The translations under genes were made by a program, and so were the position numbers. Below, piece after piece: positions 41,496 to 49,750 of a stretch of 64,000 nt of DNA. Every line of letters starts with the position of its first letter. Position 1 is the first letter of the stretch. A model generated the notes under the pieces. That model made no database searches and was not told the DNA's origin. It worked only from the letters and a program-made list of their open reading frames with translations. Source of the stretch: Streptomyces sp. SAI-135 (GTDB lineage Bacteria; Actinomycetota; Actinomycetes; Streptomycetales; Streptomycetaceae); the NCBI RefSeq assembly GCF_029893805.1, contig NZ_JARXYP010000002.1:5580001-5644000 (forward strand), written 5' to 3'.

Positions 41496-42674
41496 GTGGA
41501 CCTGTTCGAGTACCAGGCGAGGGACCTCTTCGCCAAGCACGATGTACCGGTGCTGGCCGGTGAAGTCATCGACACGCCTGAGGCGGCCCGCGCAGCCACC
41601 GAGCGCCTCGGTGGCAAGTCTGTCGTCAAGGCTCAGGTGAAGGTCGGCGGCCGTGGCAAGGCGGGTGGCGTCAAGCTCGCCGCCTCCGCCGACGAGGCCG
41701 TGGAGCACGCCACCAACATCCTCGGCATGGACATCAAGGGCCACACGGTCCACAAGGTGATGATCGCCGAGACGGCCCCGGAGATCGTGGAGGAGTACTA
41801 CGTCTCCTTCCTCCTGGACCGTGCCAACCGCACCTTCCTCTCCATCGCGTCCGTCGAGGGCGGCATGGAGATCGAGGAGGTGGCGGAGACCCGCCCCGAG
41901 GCCGTCGCCAAGACACCGATCGACGCCAACGAGGGCGTGACCCCCGAGGTCGCGCGCCGGATCGTCGAGGCCGCGAAGTTCCCGGCCGAGGTCGCCGACA
42001 AGGTCGCGAACGTCCTGGTGACGCTGTGGAAGACCTTCGTCGAGGAGGACGCCCTCCTGGTCGAGGTCAACCCGCTGGCCAAGGTCGCCTCCGGCGAGGT
42101 CATCGCCCTCGACGGCAAGGTCTCCCTCGACGAGAACGCCGAGTTCCGTCAGCCGGAGCACGAGGCCCTCCAGGACAAGGACTCCGCGAACCCGCTGGAG
42201 GCCGCGGCCAAGGCCAAGAACCTCAACTACGTCAAGCTCGACGGCGAGGTCGGCATCATCGGCAACGGCGCGGGTCTCGTCATGAGCACCCTGGACGTCG
42301 TCGCGTACGCCGGTGAGGCGCACGGTGGCGTCAAGCCCGCCAACTTCCTCGACATCGGCGGTGGCGCCTCCGCCGCCGTCATGGCGAACGGCCTGGAGAT
42401 CATCCTCGGCGACCCGGACGTCAAGTCCGTCTTCGTCAACGTCTTCGGCGGCATCACCGCGTGCGACGAGGTCGCCAACGGCATCGTGCAGGCGCTCCAG
42501 CTGCTCGCGGACCGCGGTGAGGAAGTCACCAAGCCGCTGGTCGTCCGTCTGGACGGCAACAACGCCGAGCTGGGTCGCAAGATCCTCTCCGACGCCAACC
42601 ACCCGCTGGTCCAGCGCGTGGACACCATGGACGGCGCGGCCGACAAGGCCGCCGAGCTCGCGGCTGCGAAGTAA
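41496..42674 (+). CDS. sucC: Succinyl-CoA synthetase beta subunit
   Basis: 392 residues, GTG start after GGGACGGAAG. With SucD it converts succinyl-CoA, ADP or GDP and phosphate to succinate and NTP in the TCA cycle. The ATP-grasp domain has VKAQVKVGGRGKAGGVKLA near the N-terminus and ends in LVEVNPLA. The C-terminal ligase domain shows NGAGLVMSTLD, PANFLDIGGGA and FVNVFGGITACDEVA. Length is normal for the family. sucD begins 21 bases downstream. Confidence 0.97.
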   Translation: MDLFEYQARDLFAKHDVPVLAGEVIDTPEAARAATERLGGKSVVKAQVKVGGRGKAGGVKLAASADEAVEHATNILGMDIKGHTVHKVMIAETAPEIVEEYYVSFLLDRANRTFLSIASVEGGMEIEEVAETRPEAVAKTPIDANEGVTPEVARRIVEAAKFPAEVADKVANVLVTLWKTFVEEDALLVEVNPLAKVASGEVIALDGKVSLDENAEFRQPEHEALQDKDSANPLEAAAKAKNLNYVKLDGEVGIIGNGAGLVMSTLDVVAYAGEAHGGVKPANFLDIGGGASAAVMANGLEIILGDPDVKSVFVNVFGGITACDEVANGIVQALQLLADRGEEVTKPLVVRLDGNNAELGRKILSDANHPLVQRVDTMDGAADKAAELAAAK

Positions 42675-42695
42675 GGGAAGAGGGACAGACAAGCC

Positions 42696-43580
42696 ATGGC
42701 TATCTTCCTCGACAAGGACTCCAAGGTCATCGTCCAGGGCATGACCGGTGCCACGGGCATGAAGCACACCAAGCTCATGCTGGCCGACGGCACGAACATC
42801 GTCGGTGGCGTGAACCCCCGCAAGGCGGGCACCTCCGTCGACATCGACGGCAACGAGATCCCGGTCTTCGGCACGGTCGCCGAGGCGATGGAGAAGACGG
42901 GCGCGAACGTGTCCGTCCTCTTCGTACCGCCGGCCTTCTCCAAGGCCGCCGTCGTCGAGGCCATCGACGCCGAGATCCCGCTCGCGGTCGTCATCACCGA
43001 GGGCATCGCGGTGCACGACACGGCCGCGTTCTACGCCTACGCCGTGGAGAAGGGCAACAAGACCCGGATCATCGGCCCGAACTGCCCCGGTCTCATCACC
43101 CCGGGCCAGTCCAACGCCGGCATCATCCCGGGCGACATCACCAAGCCGGGCCGTATCGGCCTGGTCTCGAAGTCCGGCACGCTGACGTACCAGATGATGT
43201 ACGAGCTGCGTGACATCGGCTTCTCGTCCGCCGTCGGCATCGGTGGCGACCCGATCATCGGTACGACGCACATCGACGCGCTCGCCGCGTTCGAGGCCGA
43301 CCCCGACACCGACCTCATCGTCATGATCGGTGAGATCGGCGGCGACGCCGAGGAGCGGGCCGCGGCCTTCATCAAGGAGAACGTGACCAAGCCGGTCGTC
43401 GGCTACGTCGCGGGCTTCACCGCGCCCGAGGGCAAGACCATGGGCCACGCCGGCGCCATCGTCTCCGGCTCCTCCGGCACGGCCGCCGCGAAGAAGGAGG
43501 CCCTCGAGGCCGCCGGCGTCAAGGTCGGCAAGACGCCGACCGAGACGGCGAAGCTGGCGCGGGAGATCCTCGCCGGCTGA
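42696..43580 (+). CDS. sucD: Succinyl-CoA synthetase alpha subunit
   Basis: 294 residues, preceded by GAAGAGGGA. The CoA-binding Rossmann domain starts VIVQGMTGATGMKHT, and the conserved GPNCPGLITPG and SKSGTLTYQ follow. The phosphorylated histidine is H251 in MGHAGAIVSGSSGTA. Forms an operon with sucC and is followed by a long inverted repeat. Confidence 0.97.
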   Translation: MAIFLDKDSKVIVQGMTGATGMKHTKLMLADGTNIVGGVNPRKAGTSVDIDGNEIPVFGTVAEAMEKTGANVSVLFVPPAFSKAAVVEAIDAEIPLAVVITEGIAVHDTAAFYAYAVEKGNKTRIIGPNCPGLITPGQSNAGIIPGDITKPGRIGLVSKSGTLTYQMMYELRDIGFSSAVGIGGDPIIGTTHIDALAAFEADPDTDLIVMIGEIGGDAEERAAAFIKENVTKPVVGYVAGFTAPEGKTMGHAGAIVSGSSGTAAAKKEALEAAGVKVGKTPTETAKLAREILAG

Positions 43581-43687
43581 GCGGTACCTGGCTGAACGTC
43601 GATGGGCTCGCTCCGTGGGTTGGGGCGGGCCCATCGACGCGTCAGGAGGTGCCGGGTCCGGTTGTCGGGCGGCTGCGGGTATGTCGT

Positions 43688-43772
43688 GGCTGGTCGCGCA
43701 GTTCCCCGCGCCCCTAGAAGACTTCAAGTGAACCCACTCTTTTCAGGGGCGCGGGGAACTGCGCGACCAGCC
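43688..43772. repeat. Perfect 28-bp inverted repeat (REP-like element and terminator)
   Basis: 43688-43715 and 43745-43772 are exact inverse copies around a 29-base loop, with GGTCGCGCAGTTCCCCGCG at the core. I recall this core as a common intergenic repeat in Streptomyces. It separates sucD from the converging sigma-like gene and can terminate both. Confidence 0.85.
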
Positions 43773-43794
43773 CCCACCGGCCCGCAGCCGACCC

Positions 43795-44679
43795 CTAACG
43801 AGCAAGTGGCACCACCTTCTCCGGACCGTTCCCCATCGACGAGCGCAGCTTCTTGCGCAGCGACACCTCCGCCTGCGACAGCGGCCCCTGCCCCACCCGC
43901 GCCGGCACCCCCTGGATCTCCGCCCCCGGCGCCACCGGTGGCACGTAGTGCGTCGGAGCCGTCCGCAGGGTGAGTGCCGTCGTGCCGATCAGGGCCACCG
44001 TGAACGCGATCGCCGCCCGGGTCCAAAAGCGTGCCCGGCGCTCACTCGCGGTCCGTACCGTGGGCGGCTGCGCGGCCCGCAGACGTTCCCTGGAGGCCAG
44101 CGAGACCATGCGCTCGTGCAGGTCGGACGGGTCGGCCAGGTCGGGCAGCCGGTCCGCGACCGCCGACCGCGCGTTCATCAGCCGGCAGGCCGTCGCCGGT
44201 GTGCTCGCCTCCGTCTCCGCCGCCGTCTCCGGAAGGTCGAGCCCCACGCCGTCGTAGAGCAGGAGCGTGCGCCGCTGCGACGGCGGGAGGGTCAGGAGTA
44301 CGTCCATCAGCGCGCGGTCGGCCGGGTCGGCGACGGGCGCCTCGGGGCTGCGGTAACGGGGCCGGAAACGGTGCCAGGGGGAGAGGGCGTACTCGTACGC
44401 CATGATCCGTACCCGGCCCGCCGGATCCCGGTCCACCGCCACCTCGGGCCAGCGCTGCCAGGCGAGTTGGAAGGCCCGTTCGACCGACTCGCGGGCGAGT
44501 TCGCGGCGGCCGGTGAGCAGATAGGTCTGCCGGACCAGGGCGGGCGCGCAGAAGGCGTACAGCGCGTCGAAGGCCTGAGCGGGTGTCAGGGGGGTGGCCG
44601 GGAGCTCCTCGTGCTCCTGCTGAGGAGCTGTCAGCTCGCCGGTGGCGCCGGCCCCTTTCGCGACCTGATCCTGCGTCAC
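43795..44679 (-). CDS. Sigma-70-like membrane protein (region 4-type domain plus membrane anchor)
   Basis: 294 residues from GTG 44679, which has AAGGGG 6 bases upstream; ATG 44730 would add 17 residues. Residues about 35-185 look like an ECF sigma factor: a region 2-like YLLTGRRELARESVERAFQLAWQRW and a region 4-like LMDVLLTLPPSQRRTLLLYDGVGLDLPETAAE. Helix conservation is weak. A membrane span (AAIAFTVALIGTTALTL) follows, then a short outer tail. A sigma-like domain tethered to the membrane suggests a signal-transducing or anti-sigma-type role rather than a free sigma factor; this is inference. Confidence 0.7.
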   Translation of the reverse strand: MTQDQVAKGAGATGELTAPQQEHEELPATPLTPAQAFDALYAFCAPALVRQTYLLTGRRELARESVERAFQLAWQRWPEVAVDRDPAGRVRIMAYEYALSPWHRFRPRYRSPEAPVADPADRALMDVLLTLPPSQRRTLLLYDGVGLDLPETAAETEASTPATACRLMNARSAVADRLPDLADPSDLHERMVSLASRERLRAAQPPTVRTASERRARFWTRAAIAFTVALIGTTALTLRTAPTHYVPPVAPGAEIQGVPARVGQGPLSQAEVSLRKKLRSSMGNGPEKVVPLAR

Positions 44680-44775
44680 AGGGCGCCCCTTCGTGCGGAA
44701 AAGTACATAGTCGTATATTGAGCGACACATCGGAGCTTCGCCTGTTACGACGAGAAAGCGCGTGTCGTTGGGAGC

Positions 44776-46440
44776 ATGGCGGTCGTGATTCAGCTGACCG
44801 CTCGCCGCACGTCGTTGTCGCCCCTGCTCACCCGGTTGCGCGACCGGACGCCCGGCCTGGCCGCCGCCCTGCTGGGCGGTGCGGTGGCCGCCGGACTGGG
44901 GCTCGGTTCGTTCGCCGTGCTCGTGACCGTGCTGTGGATCAGCTCGCCCTACCCCGACAGCGGTCCGGGAGGCGCGCTGCACGTGGCCGCCGCCCTGTGG
45001 CTGCTCGCCCACGGGGCCGAGCTGATCCGGACGGACACGCTCTCCGGAGTCCCGGCGCCCGTCGGCGTCACCCCGCTGCTGCTGCTCGCGCTGCCGTTGT
45101 GGCTGGTGCACCGGGCGGCGCGGGACCTGGCCGCCGGGGAGGAGGAGCCGCCGCAGGCGTCCGGGCGGACGGCGTGGACGGGGCTCGTGCTCGGATACCT
45201 CGCCGTCGGCGCCGCCGTCGCGCTGTACGCGTCCGGCGGGGCGCTGCGGCCCTCGTGGACCTGGACCTGCGTGTGCCTGCCGGCCGTCGTCATGGGCGCG
45301 GCGGCTGCCGGCGTGTGGACGGCGTACGGCCGCCCCGCCGAGGCCCTGGACGGGGCGCTGGTGCTGCTGCCCGCGGGGGTACGGCGGCTCGTCCTCGGGG
45401 TGGAGGCGCGGGCACGGCTGGCCGCGTCGGCACGAGCCGCGGGGGCCGGGGTGTGCGTGCTGGTCGGGGGCGGGGCGGTGGTGCTCGCGGTGTCGCTGGT
45501 GGCGCACGGCGGCGCGACGCGGGAGGCGTTCTTCCAGCTGACGGAGGGGTGGTCGGGACGGTTCGCCGTCCTGCTGCTGTGTCTGGCCCTGCTGCCGAAC
45601 GCGGCCGTGTGGGCGGCCGGGTACGCCTCAGGACCCGGCTTCGTCCTCGGCGCGGGGCATGTCGTGGCCCCGCTGTCGTCGGACCCGGCCTCGCTGCTGC
45701 CGCCGTTTCCGCTGCTGGCGGCGGTACCGGACGCGGGGGCCGGAGGACCTGCGCACTGGGCGGCCGGAGTGGTGCCGTTGGTGGCCGGGGTGCTGGTGGG
45801 CTGGTGCGCGGGGAGAGCCGCGGACGCCGGATGGTCACGCAGGCGGACGGCGGGTGCGCTGCTGTGGGCGGCGGTGCTGTGCGCGGCGGCGGTCGCCGTG
45901 CTGACCGCGCTGGCCGGCGGACCGCTCGGGGTGGGGGTGCTGGCCCGGTTCGGGCCGGTGTGGTGGCAGGTCGGACCCGCGGTGCTGGGGTGGATCACGG
46001 CGGCGGGGCTGCCCGTGGCGCTGGCGGTACGGGCCTGGCGGGGACGGACGAGGGGCGGCCTGTGGACGCGGCTTTCGTCGGCGGGGTCCTGGTTCCACCG
46101 GCGCAAGAAGGCGCAGGAGCCGGCGGCCGGAACGACAGCCGGGGCGGCGACAGGGCCGACAGCCGGGTCGGTGACCGGACCGACGGCAGTGCCGGCGACC
46201 GGGCCCGTGGAGGTCCCCGCCCCGCAGGAGGCCTCCCCCTACGACGAGGCCTCCGCCTACGACGAGGACGACGCTTTCGAGCCGTACGACTACCTGCCGC
46301 CCCCCGCGCCCGCGGCGCAGCCGGAGCCCTCTGCGACGCCCTGGTACGACGACGCGCTCCTGGAGATGCGCTGGGCGGCGCTGAAGGAGGCGTCCAGGTC
46401 ACTGGAGGAGCCCGCCGAGAAGCCTCCGGCCACCGACTGA
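44776..46440 (+). CDS. DUF6350 family multi-pass membrane protein
   Basis: 554 residues, ten to twelve membrane spans, starting with LTPG-type basic N-terminus (RLRDRTPGLAAALLGGAVAAG) and including the family-like LLLCLALLPNAAVWAAGYASGPGF. The last 110 residues are a cytoplasmic Ala/Pro/Thr/Glu tail with no domain. This family often lies just upstream of purN in actinobacteria, as here with one gene between. Function unknown. Shares a 96-base divergent region with the sigma-like gene. Confidence 0.8.
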   Translation: MAVVIQLTARRTSLSPLLTRLRDRTPGLAAALLGGAVAAGLGLGSFAVLVTVLWISSPYPDSGPGGALHVAAALWLLAHGAELIRTDTLSGVPAPVGVTPLLLLALPLWLVHRAARDLAAGEEEPPQASGRTAWTGLVLGYLAVGAAVALYASGGALRPSWTWTCVCLPAVVMGAAAAGVWTAYGRPAEALDGALVLLPAGVRRLVLGVEARARLAASARAAGAGVCVLVGGGAVVLAVSLVAHGGATREAFFQLTEGWSGRFAVLLLCLALLPNAAVWAAGYASGPGFVLGAGHVVAPLSSDPASLLPPFPLLAAVPDAGAGGPAHWAAGVVPLVAGVLVGWCAGRAADAGWSRRRTAGALLWAAVLCAAAVAVLTALAGGPLGVGVLARFGPVWWQVGPAVLGWITAAGLPVALAVRAWRGRTRGGLWTRLSSAGSWFHRRKKAQEPAAGTTAGAATGPTAGSVTGPTAVPATGPVEVPAPQEASPYDEASAYDEDDAFEPYDYLPPPAPAAQPEPSATPWYDDALLEMRWAALKEASRSLEEPAEKPPATD

Positions 46441-46466
46441 CACCGGGAGCCGCCCGGGGCCCGGCG

Positions 46467-47264
46467 TCAGCCGTTCGTGCTGAGCACGCCCCGGAGTTCC
46501 TTCGGGAGCAGGTCCGCGCAGGCCTGCTGGGCCTGGTTGGTGAGGGCGTCGTTCGTGCAGGTGTAGTAGTCGTCGTAGACGAGCCGCGCGGTGAAGTTCG
46601 CCGCCACGAAGACGATGGCCAGCGAGGCCGTGACCAGGCCGCTGATCGCTGCGGTGGTCTGCGGGCGGGCGGACTGGGGCGGAGCCGGGGTGTCGGGGTC
46701 GGGGGTGCGGGGCTTGGCGCGCAGGGCGCTGATGCCCCAGTACATGGCCAGCGCGCCCAGCATCAAACTCACGTACGGCCAGCCGAAGAGGACGAAGAAG
46801 AAGGCCCACATGCCGCAGAGCAGGGCGTAGCGGGCGCGACGCTGGGAGGGGTCCGTCGGGTCCCAGCGCAGATTGGGCCCCGCGCTGCCCGGCCCGTCCG
46901 GGCCGCCGCCGGGAGCCGCGCCCGGGCGCTGGCCGAAGCCGCCGTCGGAGCGGCCCGGCTGGCGGTCGCTCCACTGACCGCCCCACGGGGTGCGGCCACC
47001 GCCCTCACCCCGGCCGTCGCCCTCGCCCGAGCCGTCGTCCGAGCCCTCGGGCCGGCGCGGCTGCCACGGGCGGTCGGGGGTGCCCTCCGGCGGCGGGGCG
47101 AAGGGGTTGTCCTCCCCGGCCGCACCGCCCTGGCCGTCCTTCTTGTCCGAGGACGGCGCGTCCGGCGGCGAGGCGGGCTGCTCCCGCAGCAGCACGCCGC
47201 TGCGCTCCCCTCCCTGCACCGACTGCTGGGGGAGCGTGAGGAGTCGCAGGCTGCGGTCCGGCAT
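46467..47264 (-). CDS. Membrane protein with disordered N-terminus
   Basis: 265 residues if ATG 47264 is used (ATG 47315 adds 17); the start is uncertain. The first 120 residues are Pro/Gly/Asp-rich and disordered. Then come two or three membrane helices (YALLCGMWAFFFVLFGWPYVS, LGALAMYWGISAL, ISGLVTASLAIVFVAANF), similar to DUF4190-type proteins. The C-terminal outer part contains YYTCTNDALTNQAQQACADLL with two cysteines that may form a disulfide. Converges with DUF6350 and diverges from purN. Confidence 0.72.
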   Translation of the reverse strand: MPDRSLRLLTLPQQSVQGGERSGVLLREQPASPPDAPSSDKKDGQGGAAGEDNPFAPPPEGTPDRPWQPRRPEGSDDGSGEGDGRGEGGGRTPWGGQWSDRQPGRSDGGFGQRPGAAPGGGPDGPGSAGPNLRWDPTDPSQRRARYALLCGMWAFFFVLFGWPYVSLMLGALAMYWGISALRAKPRTPDPDTPAPPQSARPQTTAAISGLVTASLAIVFVAANFTARLVYDDYYTCTNDALTNQAQQACADLLPKELRGVLSTNG

Positions 47265-47422
47265 CAAGTGAGCGTCTTCCCCTAGGAGTACGAGTCGTCT
47301 GGCGAGGGCCGTCATTTCCTGAACGCACCGCACACCGCCCGCGTTCCCGGAGAGGCCCCTGGCAGACGCTACCTTCCGGCCACGCCCCCGTCCCGCGGGG
47401 GCCTTCGGATGTGCCGGTATCG

Positions 47423-47450
47423 TTGCTGACGTTCGGCCGCTTCGTAGACT
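47423..47450 (+). promoter_or_regulatory. Promoter of purNH
   Basis: TTGCTG (47423-47428), a 16-base spacer and TAGACT (47445-47450), predicting a leader of about 60 bases. Confidence 0.5.
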
Positions 47451-47518
47451 TCCCCGTATCCCGGGGCTCGAAGCATTCGTACGACCGTACAAACGCTCCC
47501 CCGAGAAAGGGCCCCGCC

Positions 47519-48166
47519 GTGGCCGCCAAGCCCGTGGCCGAGCAGGCCAGGCCGGTTAAGCGCCTGGTCGTGCTGGTCTCCGGATCCGGTACGAACCTCC
47601 AAGCGCTGCTGGACGCCATCGCGGCGACCGGCACCGAGGAGTACGGCGCCGAGATCGTGGCCGTCGGGGCCGACCGCGAGAACATCGAGGGGCTCGCGCG
47701 GGCCGAGCGGGCCGGAATCCCCACCTTCGTCCGCAAGGTCAAGGACTTCGGGACCCGCGAGGAGTGGGACGCCGCCCTCGCCGAGGCCGTCTCCGCCCAC
47801 GAACCCGACCTCGTGGTGTCCGCCGGCTTCATGAAGATCGTGGGCAAGGAGTTCCTCGCGCGCTTCGGCGGGCGGTTCGTGAACACCCACCCCGCGCTGC
47901 TGCCCAGTTTTCCGGGGGCCCACGGAGTGCGCGACGCACTCGCGTACGGAGCCAGGGTCACCGGCTGCACCGTCCACTTCGTCGACGACGGCGTCGACAC
48001 CGGACCGATCATCGCCCAGGGCGTGGTGGAGATCCGGGACGAGGACGACGAGAGCGCTCTGCACGAGCGCATCAAGGAAGTCGAGCGAAGGCTGCTCGTC
48101 GAGGTCGTGGGGCGCCTCGCCCGCAACGGCTATCGCATTGAGGGACGAAAGGTAGTTATCCAGTGA
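47519..48166 (+). CDS. purN: Phosphoribosylglycinamide formyltransferase
   Basis: 215 residues from GTG 47519 behind GAGAAAGG; longer frames upstream overlap the promoter and were rejected. Transfers the formyl group of 10-formyl-THF to GAR in purine synthesis. Visible are the phosphate loop VSGSGTNLQALLDAI, the catalytic pair N122 and H124 in NTHPALLPSFPG, and the third catalytic residue in VDDGVDTGPI. It overlaps purH by 4 bases (GTGA). FolD, encoded in this window, supplies the cofactor. Confidence 0.97.
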   Translation: MAAKPVAEQARPVKRLVVLVSGSGTNLQALLDAIAATGTEEYGAEIVAVGADRENIEGLARAERAGIPTFVRKVKDFGTREEWDAALAEAVSAHEPDLVVSAGFMKIVGKEFLARFGGRFVNTHPALLPSFPGAHGVRDALAYGARVTGCTVHFVDDGVDTGPIIAQGVVEIRDEDDESALHERIKEVERRLLVEVVGRLARNGYRIEGRKVVIQ

Positions 48167-49728
48167 CCGCCGAGAGCAACAAGCGGCCCCTTCGCAGGGC
48201 GCTCATCAGCGTCTACGACAAGACCGGCCTCGAAGACCTCGCGCGCGGCCTGCACGAGGCGGGCGTGGAGCTCGTCTCGACCGGGTCGACCGCCGGCCGG
48301 ATCTCCGCCACCGGCGTCCCCGTCACCAAGGTCGAGGAGCTCACCGGCTTCCCCGAGTGCCTGGACGGCCGCGTCAAGACCCTGCACCCGCGCGTGCACG
48401 CCGGCATCCTCGCCGACCTGCGCCTCGACAGCCACCGCGAGCAGCTCGCGGAGCTCGGTGTGGAGCCCTTCGACCTCGTCGTCGTGAACCTCTACCCGTT
48501 CCGCGAGACCGTCGCCTCCGGCGCGAGCCCCGACGAGTGCGTCGAGCAGATCGACATCGGCGGACCCTCCATGGTGCGCGCCGCCGCCAAGAACCACCCC
48601 TCGGTCGCCGTCGTCACCAGCCCCGAGCGGTACGCCGACGTCCTGGCCGCGGTCAAGGACGGCGGTTTCGACCTCACCACCCGCAAGCGGCTCGCCGCCG
48701 AGGCCTTCCGGCACACCGCCGAGTACGACATCGCGGTCTCCAGCTGGTTCGCCAGCGCCTACGCCCCCGCGGACGACTCCCCGTTCCCCGAGTTCATCGC
48801 CGCCGCCCTGGAGCGCAAGAGCACCCTGCGCTACGGCGAGAACCCGCACCAGCCCGCCGCGCTCTACGTGGACGGCACGGGCGTCGGTCTCGCCGAGGCC
48901 GAGCAGCTGCACGGCAAGGAGATGTCGTACAACAACTACACGGACACGGACGCCGCCCGCCGTGCCGCGTACGACCACGCCGAGCCGGCCGTCGCGATCA
49001 TCAAGCACGCCAACCCCTGCGGTATCGCGGTCGGTTCGGATGTCGCCGAGGCGCACCGCAAGGCCCACGCGTGCGACCCGCTGTCGGCGTTCGGCGGCGT
49101 GATCGCGGTGAACCGTCCGGTCTCCAAGGAGATGGCCGAGCAGGTCGCCGAGATCTTCACCGAGGTCATCGTCGCGCCCGACTACGAGGACGGCGCCCTC
49201 GAGGCGCTCGCCAAGAAGAAGAACATCCGCGTCCTGAAGGCCCCGGCCGCGCCCGCGCACCCCGCCGAGGTCAAGCCCATCGACGGCGGGGCGCTCCTCC
49301 AGGTCACCGACCGCCTCCAGGCCGAGGGCGACGACCCGGCGAACTGGACCCTGGCGACCGGCGAGGCGCTGAGCGCCGACGAGCTGGCCGAGCTGGCGTT
49401 CGCCTGGCGGGCCTGCCGGGCCGTCAAGTCCAACGCGATCCTCCTCGCCAAGGACGGCGCCTCGGTCGGCGTCGGCATGGGACAGGTCAACCGGGTCGAC
49501 TCCGCGAAGCTCGCCGTCGAGCGGGCCGGTGCCGAGCGCGCGCAGGGCTCGTACGCCGCCTCGGACGCCTTCTTCCCCTTCCCGGACGGCCTGGAGGTCC
49601 TCCTGGAGGCCGGTGTGAAGGCGGTCGTCCAGCCGGGCGGCTCGGTCCGTGACGAACTCGTCGTCGAGGCCGCCAAGAAGGCCGGCGTCACGATGTACTT
49701 CACGGGGACGCGGCACTTCTTCCACTGA
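48163..49728 (+). CDS. purH: Bifunctional AICAR transformylase / IMP cyclohydrolase
   Basis: 521 residues. The N-terminal MGS-like domain (RALISVYDKTGLEDLARGL, STGSTAGRI, GRVKTLHPRVHAGIL) closes the IMP ring. The C-terminal transformylase carries LRYGENPHQPAAL, the catalytic Lys-His in IKHANPCG, DPLSAFGGVIAVNR, and ends VTMYFTGTRHFFH. These are the last two steps of IMP synthesis. Coupled to purN by GTGA. Converges with the kinase gene 22 bases away. Confidence 0.97.
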   Translation: MTAESNKRPLRRALISVYDKTGLEDLARGLHEAGVELVSTGSTAGRISATGVPVTKVEELTGFPECLDGRVKTLHPRVHAGILADLRLDSHREQLAELGVEPFDLVVVNLYPFRETVASGASPDECVEQIDIGGPSMVRAAAKNHPSVAVVTSPERYADVLAAVKDGGFDLTTRKRLAAEAFRHTAEYDIAVSSWFASAYAPADDSPFPEFIAAALERKSTLRYGENPHQPAALYVDGTGVGLAEAEQLHGKEMSYNNYTDTDAARRAAYDHAEPAVAIIKHANPCGIAVGSDVAEAHRKAHACDPLSAFGGVIAVNRPVSKEMAEQVAEIFTEVIVAPDYEDGALEALAKKKNIRVLKAPAAPAHPAEVKPIDGGALLQVTDRLQAEGDDPANWTLATGEALSADELAELAFAWRACRAVKSNAILLAKDGASVGVGMGQVNRVDSAKLAVERAGAERAQGSYAASDAFFPFPDGLEVLLEAGVKAVVQPGGSVRDELVVEAAKKAGVTMYFTGTRHFFH

Positions 49729-49750
49729 CCCGACCCCGACCTGGGCGGCG

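Noticed and set aside
41331..43727. 798-codon frame antisense to sucCD
   Set aside because: Antisense shadow of two well-identified genes.
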